Part shown: in pieces, positions 21,481 to 32,805 of the stretch
Numbering within the stretch: the first letter of the stretch is position 1
Layout: each line of letters begins with the position of its first letter
NCBI GenBank assembly: GCA_037962975.1
Contig: CM075670.1
Location: 83,145,501 to 83,209,500 of the forward strand
Direction: 5' to 3'
DNA length: 64,000 nucleotides
DNA from: Clitoria ternatea
Taxonomy: Eukaryota; Streptophyta; Magnoliopsida; Fabales; Fabaceae
The notes under the pieces: model-generated
Told to the model about the DNA's origin: nothing
Seen by the model: only the letters and a program-made list of their open reading frames with translations
Database searches by the model: none
Made by a program: the position numbers and the translations under genes

Positions 21481-22236
21481 TCTCTTGGGGAAAACTTCTG
21501 GTCCGGATCTTCGGTGCCAGGTTCTTCATTTCTGTGTGACGTAGTTCCATCACCCTTCGAAACAGATGGTTAGAAGCACGAGTAATCAAAAGAATTGACA
21601 TTTCGAGCGACCTTTCCTAAGAGACAGGCTTTCAAGATAACTCATGGATGAGATAGAGACAAATTCTGTCTTCCAGGAACATAATTAACAGAACTGGTTA
21701 TGCTTTCTCACGGGCCGGGTCTGACGCCAGGATACATTTCGTTTCACCACGACTTTTCATTTCATCACTTTTCATTTCGAAAATTTCCTCTTAAGAAAAA
21801 AACTTGTTCGTTTATAAGATTCAGCCGTAGACTCAGGGGAAGGAAGGGGAAAGCTTATTTTATTATTGAATATAAGTATGTACATTGGTAATGAAGGTAA
21901 AGGTAACAAAAAACATATGTATAAACAATTAAAAGGTGGGAGAGAAAGAAGGCCTTTTGAACCCTCCAGCGACTCCCCGCGAGTGATAAGAATCCGGATC
22001 TTTCCTCACGACTTCGAGACCATCCTCTGATTTTACTTCTGGGAAATGATTTTGACAAAGATGCGCGTGCCTGACCAGTTTTCCTTCTCTGAAGAGTTCA
22101 CGTCTTTACGCCTGAACTTGTGGCTCTTATTCTACCTGAGCCGCCCTTCCGGGTTTTCGACTCATCAAGCAGCTCTAATTTTTGCCTAGGCTGCCCCATG
22201 GGTTTTCAGCCTAGCGAGCACCCTTTTTTTTTTTTT
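21481..22236 (-). other. Ogre1 region between integrase and tandem repeats
   Basis: No ORF. Near 22140-22215 it has the GCCTAGGC / TTTTCGACTC / TTTTCAGCCTAGCGAG block that also occurs, on the other strand, in OgreN at 46460-46540, so it is conserved post-integrase sequence. A T-run lies at about 22226-22239. Confidence 0.5.
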
Positions 22237-25200
22237 TTAGGCAAAATATTTCTTCACCGTGTCGGCGTTCACAGGCATTGGTAGATCCTCTCCATCCACG
22301 TTGGTGAGGATTAGAGCTCCTCCAGAGAAAGCCTTCTTCACGACGTATGGTCCTTCGTAATTAGGTGTCCATTTCCCTCGGATGTCCTTTTGGATTGGCA
22401 AGATTTTCTTGAGGACTAGGTCTCCTTCTCGGAATTGTCGAGGTCGTACCTTCTTTTCAAACGCTCGTTTCATACGCTTTTGATACAGCTGACCATGACA
22501 AAGGGCCGCTAATCTCTTCCCATCAATCAGATTTAACTGGTCATGTCGAGTTTGGGTCCATTCAGCTTCCTTTAATTCCGCCTCCATTATCACTCGAAGA
22601 GAAGGGATCTCTACTTCGAAAGGCAGGACTGCCTCCATACCATAAACCAGGGAGAATGGAGTCGCCCCAGTTGAAGTTCGGACCGAGGTACGATACCCAT
22701 GTAAAGCAAAGGGGAGCATTTCGCTCCAATCTCTGTAGGTCACAACCATTTTCTGTACGATCTTCTTGATGTTTTTATTGGCTGCCTCGACTGCCCCATT
22801 CATTTTAGGGCGATACGGGGAGGAATTATGATGGTGGATTTTGAAGTCTTCACAAAGTTCCTTCATCATTTTGTTATTCAAATTCATGCCATTATCAGTG
22901 ATGATCTGACTCGGCAGACCGTACCGGCATATCAGTTCACGCTTGACAAATTTAACCACAACACTTCTTGTCACATTGGCGTACAAAGCAGCTTCTACCC
23001 ATTTTGTGAAATAGTCGATAGCGACTAAAATGAAACGATGACCGTTAGAGGCTTTTGGCTCGATGGGTCCAATGACGTCCATACCCCACATTGAAAAGGG
23101 CCATGGTGCTGACAAGACATTCAGAGAAGACGGGGAAGCATGAATATGGTCTGCGTATATCTGACATTTGTGACACTTACGAACATAGGCAAAACAGTCT
23201 GACTCCATGGTCATCCAGTAGTATCCAGCCCTCAAAATCTTTCTTGACATGGCGTGTCCGTTAGTGTGAGTTCCAAAACATCCCTCGTGGACATCCCTCA
23301 TGACTTTACTTGCTTCGTCGGTGTCGATGCAACGAAGAAGGACAGAGTCGTAATTTCTCTTATAAAGCACATCACCATTTAAAAAGAAACCCATGGCGAG
23401 CCGTCGCAGGGTTCTCTTATCATTCTCTGTAGCGCCCTCGGGATATTCTTGATTTCGGATATACCTTTTGATATCGTGGTACCAAGGCTTCCCATCTGAC
23501 TCCTTTTCAATCATCTGGCAATATGCGGGTTCGTGGTGCCGCACTATTTCAATGAGAGGCATGTCGTAATCATTGCTCACCTTGAACATTGATGCTAGAG
23601 TAGCCAAAGCATCAGCCATTTGGTTGTCCTCCCGGGGAACATGGTGAAAAGAAACATCATCAAATTCCTTAATCAACTCTTTAATGCGAGTTTGATAGGG
23701 AATTAATTTGCTGTCTCTAGTTTCCCACTCTCCTTTTAGTTGGTGAATGACCAGGGCAGAATCCCCGTATACTTCCAATTTCTTCACTTTGGCATCCAAT
23801 GCTGCTTGGATTCCCAGAGAACACGCCTCGTACTCAGCGATGTTATTGGTACAATCAAAACATAATCGAGCACAAACAGGGATAAGTTCTCTGTCAGGTG
23901 AAATGAGGATTGCTCCGATTCCGTGTCCTAATGCGTTAGAAGCACCATCAAACCTTAGGGTCTATTTATCCTTTTGGGCTCCTTCTTCATCAATGAGGGC
24001 CATGATATCTTCGTCTGGGAAGTCAAACTGCATGGGCTGATAATCTCTTATGGGTTGATGAGCTAGGTAGTCAGCCAGAACACTTCCTTTTATAGCCTTC
24101 TGAGTGACATAGACTATATCGTACTCAGTTAGCAGGACCTGCCATCGAGCAATCCTCCCGGTTAAGGCAGGTTTTTCGAAGATATATTTGACGGGGTCCA
24201 TTTTGGAAACTAGCCAAGTAGTGTGGCTTATCATGTATTGTCTCAAACGTCGGGCTGCCCACGCTAACGCACAACAGGTCCTTTCCAGAACAGAATACCT
24301 CATCTCGCAGTCAGTGAACTTCTTGCTTAGATAATAAATGGCATGTTCTTTCTTCCCAGTCTCATCATGTTGCCCCAACACACAACCCATGGATTCATCT
24401 AACACTGTAAGGTATAAAATGAGTGGTCTTCCCGGGGTAGGTGGGATCAAAACTGGCGGGTTCTGCAAGTACTGCTTTATCTTTTCAAAAGCCTTTTGAC
24501 AATCCTCGTTCCATTGAACTGGTTGGTTCTTACGGAGCAACTTGAAAATTGGCTCGCATGTTACCGTCAACTGTGAGATGAAGCGAGCGATGTAATTTAA
24601 TCTCCCCAAGAAACCTCTAACTTCCTTTTCTGTACGGGGAGGAGGCATTTCAAGAATGGCTTTAACTTTGTCAGGGTCGACCTCTATGCCTCTCTTGCTT
24701 ACTATGAATCCCAGTAATTTCCCGGATCTTGCGCCGAAGGTGCACTTGGCTGGGTTCAGCCTAAGCTTGAATTTCCTCAACCTTTCGAAGAGTTTCCTTA
24801 GGTCTTCCATATGCCCTTCATCTGTTTTAGACTTGGCAATAATATCATCGACGTAAACCTCTACCTCCTTGTGCATCATGTCATGGAAAAGGGTTACCAT
24901 GGCCCTTTGGTAAGTTGCTCCGGCATTCTTTAGACCAAAAGACATCACCTTATAACAGAAGGTTCCCCACAAGGTGACAAATGTGGTTGTTTCCATATCC
25001 TCGGGCGCCATCTTAATTTGATTGTATCCGAAGAAACCGTCCATGAATGAAAAGATCGTATGTTGCGCGGTATTGTCGACCAGAACATCAATCTGAGGCA
25101 GGGAAAATCATCCTTGGGGCTAGCCCTGTTCAAATCGCGATAGTCCACGCACATTCGTACTTTGCCATCCTTTTTGGGACCGGGACGATATTTGCCACCC

Positions 25201-25679
25201 ACTGTGGATATTTTGCCACGGCTAAGAACCCGGCATCAAATTGCTTCTTGACTTCTTCCTTGATTTTCAAAAGCATCTCAGGTTTCATACGTCGCAGCTT
25301 CTGCTTTACTGGCGGACATTCGGGTTTTAATGGTAACCTATGTTCGACAATGCTATTGTCCAGTCCCGGCATATCTTGGTAAGACTAGGCGAAAACATCG
25401 CTGAACTCTCTCAACAACCCAATCAGTTCCTGCCTCTGTTCTTTACTTAACGAGGTACCAATTTTGACTTCCTTTTTAACTCCTCCAATTCCCAAATCGA
25501 TAACCTCGGCTATCTCTAAGTAGGGCAGAATTTCCCTATCCTCTTGTTCCAATAACCGGGTTAACTCAGGCGAGGGCTCGCAGTCTTCATCATATTCCTC
25601 ATTGGCGCAATCAGTTAGACAGTCAGAATCGTGAAATAAGACCGAATTCTCACTATTCTCAGATGAATCGCTTTCGGAT
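22237..25679 (-). pseudogene. Ogre1 pol: RT, RNase H, integrase (broken)
   Basis: Second exon of gag-pol. The spliced start reads toward LLREFSDVFA then TAG (25385-25387) where the family has Trp, then SYQDMPGLD. Two 1-bp losses shift frame: in an A-run on the minus strand (25171-25175) and in a C-run (25101-25103), inside the RT N-terminus. From 25100 down RT is open with catalytic YVDD and the RNase H domain begins. A second stop, TAG at 23962-23964, again stands where a Trp is expected just before LRFDGASN. RNase H and integrase then run open from 23961 to 22237: zinc-binding H-H-C-C (CHKCQ), catalytic D (GMDVIGP), D (ITDNG), E (GAVEAAN). No chromodomain, as expected for Tat/Ogre. Non-functional as one protein. 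Confidence 0.93.
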
Positions 25680-25872
25680 CTACATTTTCAGTGTATCATA
25701 GCAAATGAAAAGGAAAACAAGCAAGAGAAAGGTTTAAATAATAGGTTACTAAAGAGATCAAGCTATTTGGAAACTGACGGCATTTATTATTCAAACAAAC
25801 GAACAAGTTTTTTATTGTTACAAAATGAGATCCCGAAGCATAGCTAAAGGATCGAACAGAAAACATGATTAC
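25680..25872 (-). other. Ogre1 intron between protease and RT
   Basis: 193 bp. The donor is TCAAA|GTAATC and the acceptor AAAATGTAG|ATCCGA on the minus strand. Splicing removes the TAA at 25869-25871 and restores frame into pol. An intron here is a known Ogre trait. The same boundaries are kept in OgreN (45309-45545, 56320-56556). Confidence 0.8.
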
Positions 25873-28800
25873 TTTGATGAAATGGTACAAATCGTGGGGA
25901 ACTCTATGACCTCCCAGTTGTTCAGTTCCTGACCAGGTGAGCCAGCATACACAAATCCGGGGCCTTCATCAAGATCATTTTGGACCACGGCCACTTGATC
26001 TGGAAACATTACTCCGGCGCTCCTGAAGCTCTGGTAGAGGTCACAGATGGGGATTGTCGCAGTGTTGAATGCATGCCCGGTATGACGAGTGATCCTCTTC
26101 CTTCTCCTCTCTTCTTCTACCCCTTTTTGGTCTTCAGTGGTAGGTTGGTATCCCAGGCCGTACCTATTTTTGTTCTCAGGGAGACAGACAGGTTGAATTC
26201 TTCCTTCCAGTTCTCTTCCGAGTCCTTTTCCCGGCTTATATCCTCCTCGTAGCATGGTTTTCGCTACTGCTAGCGGTACCTTTGGGAAAGACATACTTGT
26301 GGCGTTGGCTATCTCTAAAGCCTGGAATGATGTCTCGAGGGCTTCCTCGGCTGCCTCTACATAGGGGGTAGTAACTGGCTTACTGACCAAAAGATCCTCC
26401 TCTCCAGAAACGATTACCAGTCTGTTATCAACGATGAACTTTAGTTTCTGGTGTAAAGTGGAAGGAACTACCCCTGCTGAATAGATCCATGGCCTCCCTA
26501 ACAAGCAACTATAGGCGGGCATGATATCCATTACTTGGAAGAGAACTTGAAAGATATGGGGTCCAACTTGTATGGGTAGCTCAACTTCGCCTATGACCTC
26601 CCGTCGGGTCCCATCAAAAGCTCTTACTATCATGGAGCTCGGTCTCATGCATGCCCCATCTATGGGTAGTTTAGCTAATGTAGACTTGGGCATCACATTC
26701 AAGGATGATCCATTATCGACGAGCACTTTTGCCATAATATGGTCTTGACACTTCACAGAGATGTGGAGAGCTTTGTTGTGTCCTTTCCCTTCCACCGGCA
26801 CCTCGTCATCTGTGAAAGTCAGATAGTTACTGGCCACTATATGTCCAACAATACCTTGGAACTTATCAACAGGCAAGTCATGTTTCACGTGTGCCTCACT
26901 TAGCACCTTCATCAGCGCGTTCCGATGTGATTCAGAACTTGTCAGCAGAGATAATAAGGAGATCTTGGCGGGGGTATAGTTCAACTGATCCAATACCTGG
27001 TAATCGCTGTGGCGGATAAATTTTAAGAACTCCCTAGTCTCTTCTTCTGGCACAACCTTCTTTGCTTCGCCAGCGATCCCAACCTTCCCGGTTTTGCCTT
27101 CCGCGGCAGTCTTGTCTTGCTTTGGCTCTGAAGGCGCATATACTCTCCCACTTCGGGTCATTCCGCCTACACCAGCGATGTTGGTAACCAACAAAGCAGG
27201 CGCCGGATCAACTATTACGGGGTTGGAAACAACTATGTCCGTGTTATACTTCCAAGGCACGGCGTGGGAGTTGTCATACGGGAATGGAGCAGGTGGCCGT
27301 GCCGTAATAGTAGTTCTGGCAGGGGTCTGCGTTAGCGACGTATTTTTACTATAAAATATGACCAGGGGTTTTGGGGCCCGAAGTCCAGTCTGTCCCTGTA
27401 TCATATTTACCTCATCGCCATGGCGCTTGCAGACTCGTATAGTGTGACTGTCCATAAACCTTTGGAGAGTTTTTCGAAACTCTTACTGCTTTGTCGATTG
27501 GGCATCATCGAAGTCTTCATCCCATTTGTCTTTTACTAACCCTACCTCAAACATAAGGGAGTGAATTTCTTTTAGAGGCATCTGAATGTCCTCAACATTG
27601 GACGTATACTTCACATCTTCCCCGATAGCATTGACCCCGGGCCCTTCATGATTAGGCAGAGGGTTTGTTGTCACATTTGGACTTCCTTCTCGGAAGCTTA
27701 TCCAATCTGCCTGAATCAGGTCCCTTACTTTATATTTCAAAGCCAGACAATTTTCAGTAGAATGGCCTGGTGCACCCGCATGATAATCGCACCGGGCATT
27801 AGGGTCATACCCCCTAGGATAAGGTGGCTGTAGTGGCCTCAAGGGACAGGGTACTACTAGAGTTTTTTCAATGAGGTGAGGCAAGAGTTCGGTATAGGAC
27901 ATTGGGATGGGATCGAACTGGGGTGGAGCACGGTCATTGTTCCTTCTTTGGATATTTGGCGGTGGGTTGGCTTGTGGTGCTTGGTGCGGTATCTGTGGTG
28001 GCGCGGGTGGCCGTACAATGGTTGGTCTGAATTGTGGTGGATTATGGTTTGGAATGGCTGCCACATACGGGTGCGACACGCCGGGATATACTGGTGAAAG
28101 GCTAACTGGGGTAGGTGGCCCTGCCGGGTTCCTTCTCTGGTTGTGAGAGACCAAGTTGGTCTCCCCTTCTCTTCTCCTGTTTTTGCCAAGTGTAGGTCTC
28201 CTTGTAGCTCCAATCCCAGATGGACTTCGGACTATCCTGCCGGTCCTTAGCCCATTTTCTATCCTTTCTCCAATAGTGACAATATCAGAGAAATGGGACG
28301 AGACACTTCCAATCATCTTCTCATAGAAAGGAGTTTGAAGTGTATCTATGAACATAGTGATCACCTCCTTTTCAGATAGAGGTGGGTCAACCTGTGCCGC
28401 CACTTCGCGCCACCTTTGGGCGTACTCCTTGAACGTCTCGTTATCTTTCTTAATCATGTTCTGCAATTGTCCCCTATCCGGGGCCATGTCCAGGTTATAT
28501 TTGTATTGTTGCATGAACGAGTCTGCTAGGTCTTTCCAGTAGCGTATACGAGAGCGCTCTAGATGATTGTACCATGTCAGGGGAGCCCCAACCAGGCTGT
28601 CCTGAAAACAATGAATCAGTAGAGGGTCATTTGACGCATGCGAAGCCATCTTACGGCAGTACATGGTTAGATGATTCTTTGGGCATGTCAACCCTCTGTA
28701 TTTGTCAAAATCAGGCGTCTTGAATTTAGGAGGTATGACGACATCAGGGATTAGGCAAAGTTCAGCAGCAGTGCCTGTCCCAAATTTACTTGTTCCTTCC

Positions 28801-29528
28801 ATCTCCCTTAAACGCCTTTCCAAGAATTCCAACCTCTCTTCCTGGGTGGTAGCCACAGTACTCGGACCGGCAGCAGTGTGTTGACCAAACTTCCCATATT
28901 GCTGGTAGGAATGAAACAGGTCAGTGTTTGGTATGAAGGTATCCGGTTTGGTAGTGGTTCGGGGTATATGAATGGTATGAGCAGGCTGCGCTTGGGCGGC
29001 TTGTGTTTGGGCGGCTTGAGTATGAGTGGGTGGCATCTGGGTGGCTTGTGCTTGGGTAAGTGGGTTGTTTGGTTGATTAGTGTTAGGCTGGGCAGTGATG
29101 GGAACTTGGTCTTGGTGGCAAGGTTCTTCCTGGAGTGGTGGGAAATATCCGTGCGGCAAACCATACGGGGGAAAGGGAATAACATTGCCTTCCTCATCCA
29201 TAAAGGTATATTGTTGTGTGTTTGCAGGATTTGGTCTCCTTATACGAACAACGAGGGGAGGTGCGGTGGTCCTGGGGTCAGATCCTGTAGCCGGATCTTG
29301 ACCGTGATGAGAGATGGATGGTTATTGCCGGGCGTCTTCAACCCCTGCAGAAGATCCCCCTTCTGTGACTCTCCTTTCCAGGAGCTTGGCCATCTCGGCC
29401 ATCTGTTCCTTGACCTGGGCGAGCTCAGCCTTCAAATTCTCATTTTCTTGTTCTATGTCAGCCATGAGTTTCTTCCTGAGCCTGGTCCCGTAAGAATGTT
29501 TACCCGTAATGTCTTTAGAAAGAAACAC
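25873..29528 (-). pseudogene. Ogre1 gag-protease (two nonsense codons)
   Basis: One reading frame with stops TAA at 29322-29324 (after GVEDARQ) and TAA at 27483-27485. It contains a short N-terminal coiled-coil-like segment, a Pro/Gln-rich stretch, the gag core (PPKFKTPDFDKYRGLTCPKN to about ENGLRTGRI), a CDYHAGAPGHSTENC zinc-finger-like motif, and then a retropepsin-type protease with VLVDNGSSLNVMP. A G-patch-like stretch (MLRGGYKPGKGLGRELEG) follows. The codon equivalent to the OgreN-A start ATG is ACG here (29505-29507), so the true start is uncertain. Confidence 0.92.
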
Positions 29529-29771
29529 AAAAGAAAATTTAGAAAAGATAAGCGAATTAAAGAAAAAATTAAGTGAAACGAGATTACGCGGGAAGCAATG
29601 TTGGAACTTGACGGATCCTTCGACTGTTCCTCAGAACGTCACGTTCAAGAGTACTAAGTAAAGCATTGAATGGAAATTAACATGAGATAGTTGTGAAGAC
29701 AAAGGAATCCATTATTTCGAAAAGAGTACATTATTGCCATAAAGTGCCAAGTTACAAAGCGGGAAAATAAA
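29529..29771 (-). other. Spacer between ORF1 and gag in Ogre1
   Basis: 243 bp with no ORF. It would hold any splice acceptor or initiation signal for the gag frame; I could not identify one with confidence. Confidence 0.4.
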
Positions 29772-31712
29772 TCAGCCATCCCTAGCTCGGGCAATCATTT
29801 CCCTCATTTTACAAATTCGTCCTCTGCAGTAATCTAAGAACGTTACAATTTCCTTAGGAGTGTTGACAGGGTTAGCAATTCCTTCCGCTTGTTTGAGTAA
29901 AAACGGGAGATCTTCTAGAGCTCCGTTGGCTAGGTGTGCCAGCTTAGCAAAGCGATCCATCCACAAGTGAATAGTTTCATTTTGTTCAGCTTCTAAGAGG
30001 CGTATGGTCTCTTGACAATCTTGCTCAATGTTTATGGCGCGTTGTCGTTCCCTACTTATCTCTTGCTCGCAAGCCTTTACCACTTCACTGAGCTGTTGTT
30101 CCAATTTGTGGACTTGTGTCTGTAGGAGCTCTTTTTGTACCATGATATTCTGCTCATTTTCTTTTGATTGTGCCAGCATATCCTTCAGAAGATGCTTCTC
30201 AGCCAGGATGGTATCACTTTGCTTGTTCTTCATCTTTAGTTGAGAATTGGCCGCTTGAAGACATTGGTCTTGTTTTATCATGTAGCTCTCATCAATCTTT
30301 CGTTTCTTCCTAATCTCTTCAACAGCTTGCTTGTTCTCCAGGTTCTCCCTTTTCTGAAGGGTGTATTCTTGCTGACATCTCAATAAGTCTTCCTCTAGCT
30401 TCTTGTTCCTGGCAGTTAACTCTTCTATTTTGGTCTTTAGCGCCTTGGTTGCTTCATCCTCTGAAACAAGCGATGGAGCAGGAGGATTTTCCTGGAGATG
30501 AGGGGGACTCCTGAAGGGTAATTTAACAATAGAGACCCTATTTAAGATCCACTCATAATATTCTCCTTTGACAGCATGGCTTCGGGCCCCCAGCTCTCTT
30601 CCCTTTCGGTGGACTTTCTTCCATGCATTTGCTATATCCCGAATGATAAGGACACAGCTTCCTTTCGAGTAATATGAGATGAAAGGAATGAGAGACTCTT
30701 CATCAGGTGGTCCAAGCAAAGGATAAGCTAGCTGCCGCTTGGCTATGATGGGATTATAGTTGATACATCCTTGCGTACCAATAAGGGGAACATTTGGGTA
30801 ATTTCCACAGTGATGCACAATCGATTCAACTTCCAACCATTGGGGATACCACCTAACTTTCTCAGCTGTGAGCCTTATGAGGTGATTGGCCCACTCGCGC
30901 CCACTTTTCACTGTTAACTGACATAGCTTTAGATCAGAAACCGGACATTCGGCCCTACAAACTTGGTGGAAAACGTGTGATGTGAGCCATACATACAAAA
31001 CAGGTAGACAACAAACCACCCTTTTTCCACCTTGTGTGTGACAGAAATCCATGGTGCAGTATACATTTGCCAACACAGCCGTGACAGGATTCTCAAGCCT
31101 GTGCTTGCGAGCTAAGAATATGGCAATAGCATCATAATCCACATAGTTATCAATATTGGGGAACAAAATAACACCATAGATGGTAATAGCTAAAGCATCC
31201 ATAAAGGCTTCCCAATCTTCTCTTTCTGCCAGGACCTGCATATGTTTCTCGAGAAATTCTCGAGTGAATCCGGGGATCTGATTTCTATTTAGTTGTGCAT
31301 CCCTTAAGGTGTCGGGACGGATCTTCAGGACACGGGCGATGGAAGCAATAGTTGCATGATGGTCAAGATGACGATAAGGTATCTGTCCTTCCAAAGGCAT
31401 CCCCAAGATTTGTTCAAATTCTTCAATGGATGGGGCCAACTGAAAGTCTCTAAATGTGAAACACCTGAGAGGTGGGTCATAGAATTGTGCTAAGGTAGTG
31501 ATCGCCTCAGTTTGCACTTCCACTTCTAACAACTTCAGAATCCTTCCATACTTTCTTGTAAAAGCCATTTTCTGTGTCAGGTTTAATTTTCTCCCCATTG
31601 TTTGCAGACTACCCATGTCAATCTTCTTGGCCTTAAGGTGCAATACTTTCCTCAACTCGGTCACATTTGTGTCACAACTATCAGATCTCATGTTAATTTC
31701 CATATTGCTCAA
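29772..31712 (-). CDS. Ogre1 ORF1 protein (Ogre-specific, function unknown)
   Basis: 646 residues, uninterrupted. The N-terminal two thirds (about 40-400) is globular and matches the kind of domain found in Ogre ORF1 and many legume 'uncharacterised' proteins (family I believe is DUF7745), with a LRCFTFRDFQLAPSIEEFEQ block near residues 82-101. Residues about 430-610 are rich in Leu, Glu, Lys and Gln with heptad-like spacing and should form a long coiled coil. It sits between leader and gag, where Ogre elements carry their extra ORF. It is the only intact sense ORF of this copy, and it is missing in OgreN. Its role in the cycle is unknown. Confidence 0.88.
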   Translation of the reverse strand: MSNMEINMRSDSCDTNVTELRKVLHLKAKKIDMGSLQTMGRKLNLTQKMAFTRKYGRILKLLEVEVQTEAITTLAQFYDPPLRCFTFRDFQLAPSIEEFEQILGMPLEGQIPYRHLDHHATIASIARVLKIRPDTLRDAQLNRNQIPGFTREFLEKHMQVLAEREDWEAFMDALAITIYGVILFPNIDNYVDYDAIAIFLARKHRLENPVTAVLANVYCTMDFCHTQGGKRVVCCLPVLYVWLTSHVFHQVCRAECPVSDLKLCQLTVKSGREWANHLIRLTAEKVRWYPQWLEVESIVHHCGNYPNVPLIGTQGCINYNPIIAKRQLAYPLLGPPDEESLIPFISYYSKGSCVLIIRDIANAWKKVHRKGRELGARSHAVKGEYYEWILNRVSIVKLPFRSPPHLQENPPAPSLVSEDEATKALKTKIEELTARNKKLEEDLLRCQQEYTLQKRENLENKQAVEEIRKKRKIDESYMIKQDQCLQAANSQLKMKNKQSDTILAEKHLLKDMLAQSKENEQNIMVQKELLQTQVHKLEQQLSEVVKACEQEISRERQRAINIEQDCQETIRLLEAEQNETIHLWMDRFAKLAHLANGALEDLPFLLKQAEGIANPVNTPKEIVTFLDYCRGRICKMREMIARARDG

Positions 31713-32786
31713 AGGTACCCGCTAAATTCCAAACAGCTTCCTGCAAGAGCAAAGAGAGAGAAAAAGAAGTCAGTCACTGCTAATGTTTTGTGAACCACTA
31801 CTTCTTCATTAATTTATTGGAAAACATTTTCAGTTTGAGAAGTAGCGGTCGGCAAAACTCATGTGAAACTAAAGTCGCACGGGTTATGGATCTTCCCAAC
31901 GTCATCAATATCTGCTTGAATAGAATTTTGTTTTCATTTTGACGATTGGGAAGATCTATAACCCAGGACTCATAAGTACACAAAAAGTGAGGGAACTGCT
32001 TATTTGTTAAAGGATTACTATTTTTTTAAAAAGAAAAATGATTCACCCTTTGTTTGGAATAAAGTAACCCTTTGAACACGTAAGCAGTTCATCAATTTTG
32101 CATTTAAAGGGAAAGCGAGAATGAGATAAGGTATAGTAAAGTCCGCCCTTTTGTGCCTTAAGCCAGGTTTTTTCTGAAAGTCTTTTCTGGGACCTATAGC
32201 TTATCTAACAGTGGATTTCTCACATTGGGTGGCTTCCGCTAGACATCTAGAAGGTCACCAGAGCCAAGATCCTAATCATGACAGGGACGCAAACAGTGAG
32301 GAATTCACTAAGTGCGTATATCATGAGAGGTCGAACTCTGGTTGAGGTTCTCACGAATACCGGATAGGAAGTACATCCCATACGATTCCGTTACCAACCC
32401 CTCCTAACTTAAGCTTCATTTGGGGCCCGGGTATAGGGCGCCACTCATAAGTGTGTGCAAATAATTGTGAGTGTAGTGTGTGGAAGGGCAGTCCATACCT
32501 TATACCTTACCCATTCTGCACAAAGAACAAACACAGAGCAAATATACAAAGTCGTCTACCCTAGGGTTCAATGTTTGCGGAAAAGTAACATGGTCTCCTA
32601 CCCTAGGGTTCAATAAACATGCAAAATATAGACAACGAAACAAATAACAAGACGATTAAAACAAGAACAAACATTCATAACAACCAATAGAAAATAAGAC
32701 AATGGGAAGAAATCCAAGCTAACAAAGGTTATATAAAAAAAGGAACATGCGCTTTCAATCAAACTGGCCTGACTCTCTTGAAATAT
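31713..32786 (-). other. Ogre1 5' leader
   Basis: Non-coding leader between primer-binding site and ORF1. The stretch 32160-32640 is clearly homologous to OgreN 42230-42720 (shared 'CCCTAGGGTAGACGACTTTG' and 'GCGCCCTATACCCGGG' blocks), which points to conserved cis signals such as packaging. Two near-identical CCCTAGGGT blocks lie 40 bp apart at 32560-32612. Confidence 0.7.
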
Positions 32787-32803
32787 CCCCAGCGGAGTCG
32801 TCA
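32787..32803 (-). promoter_or_regulatory. Ogre1 primer-binding site
   Basis: TGACGACTCCGCTGGGG on the minus strand, two bases after the LTR end. OgreN has TGGCGACTCCGCTGGGG. This is not the initiator-Met type; it resembles the tRNA-Arg type reported for Ogre. The A in place of G at position 3 is a mutation or variant. Confidence 0.75.
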
Positions 32804-32805
32804 TC

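Noticed and set aside
25094..25202. Programmed frameshift in Ogre1 RT
   Set aside because: Two separate 1-bp losses in homopolymer runs inside a conserved domain look like decay; the family normally reads through here in one frame.
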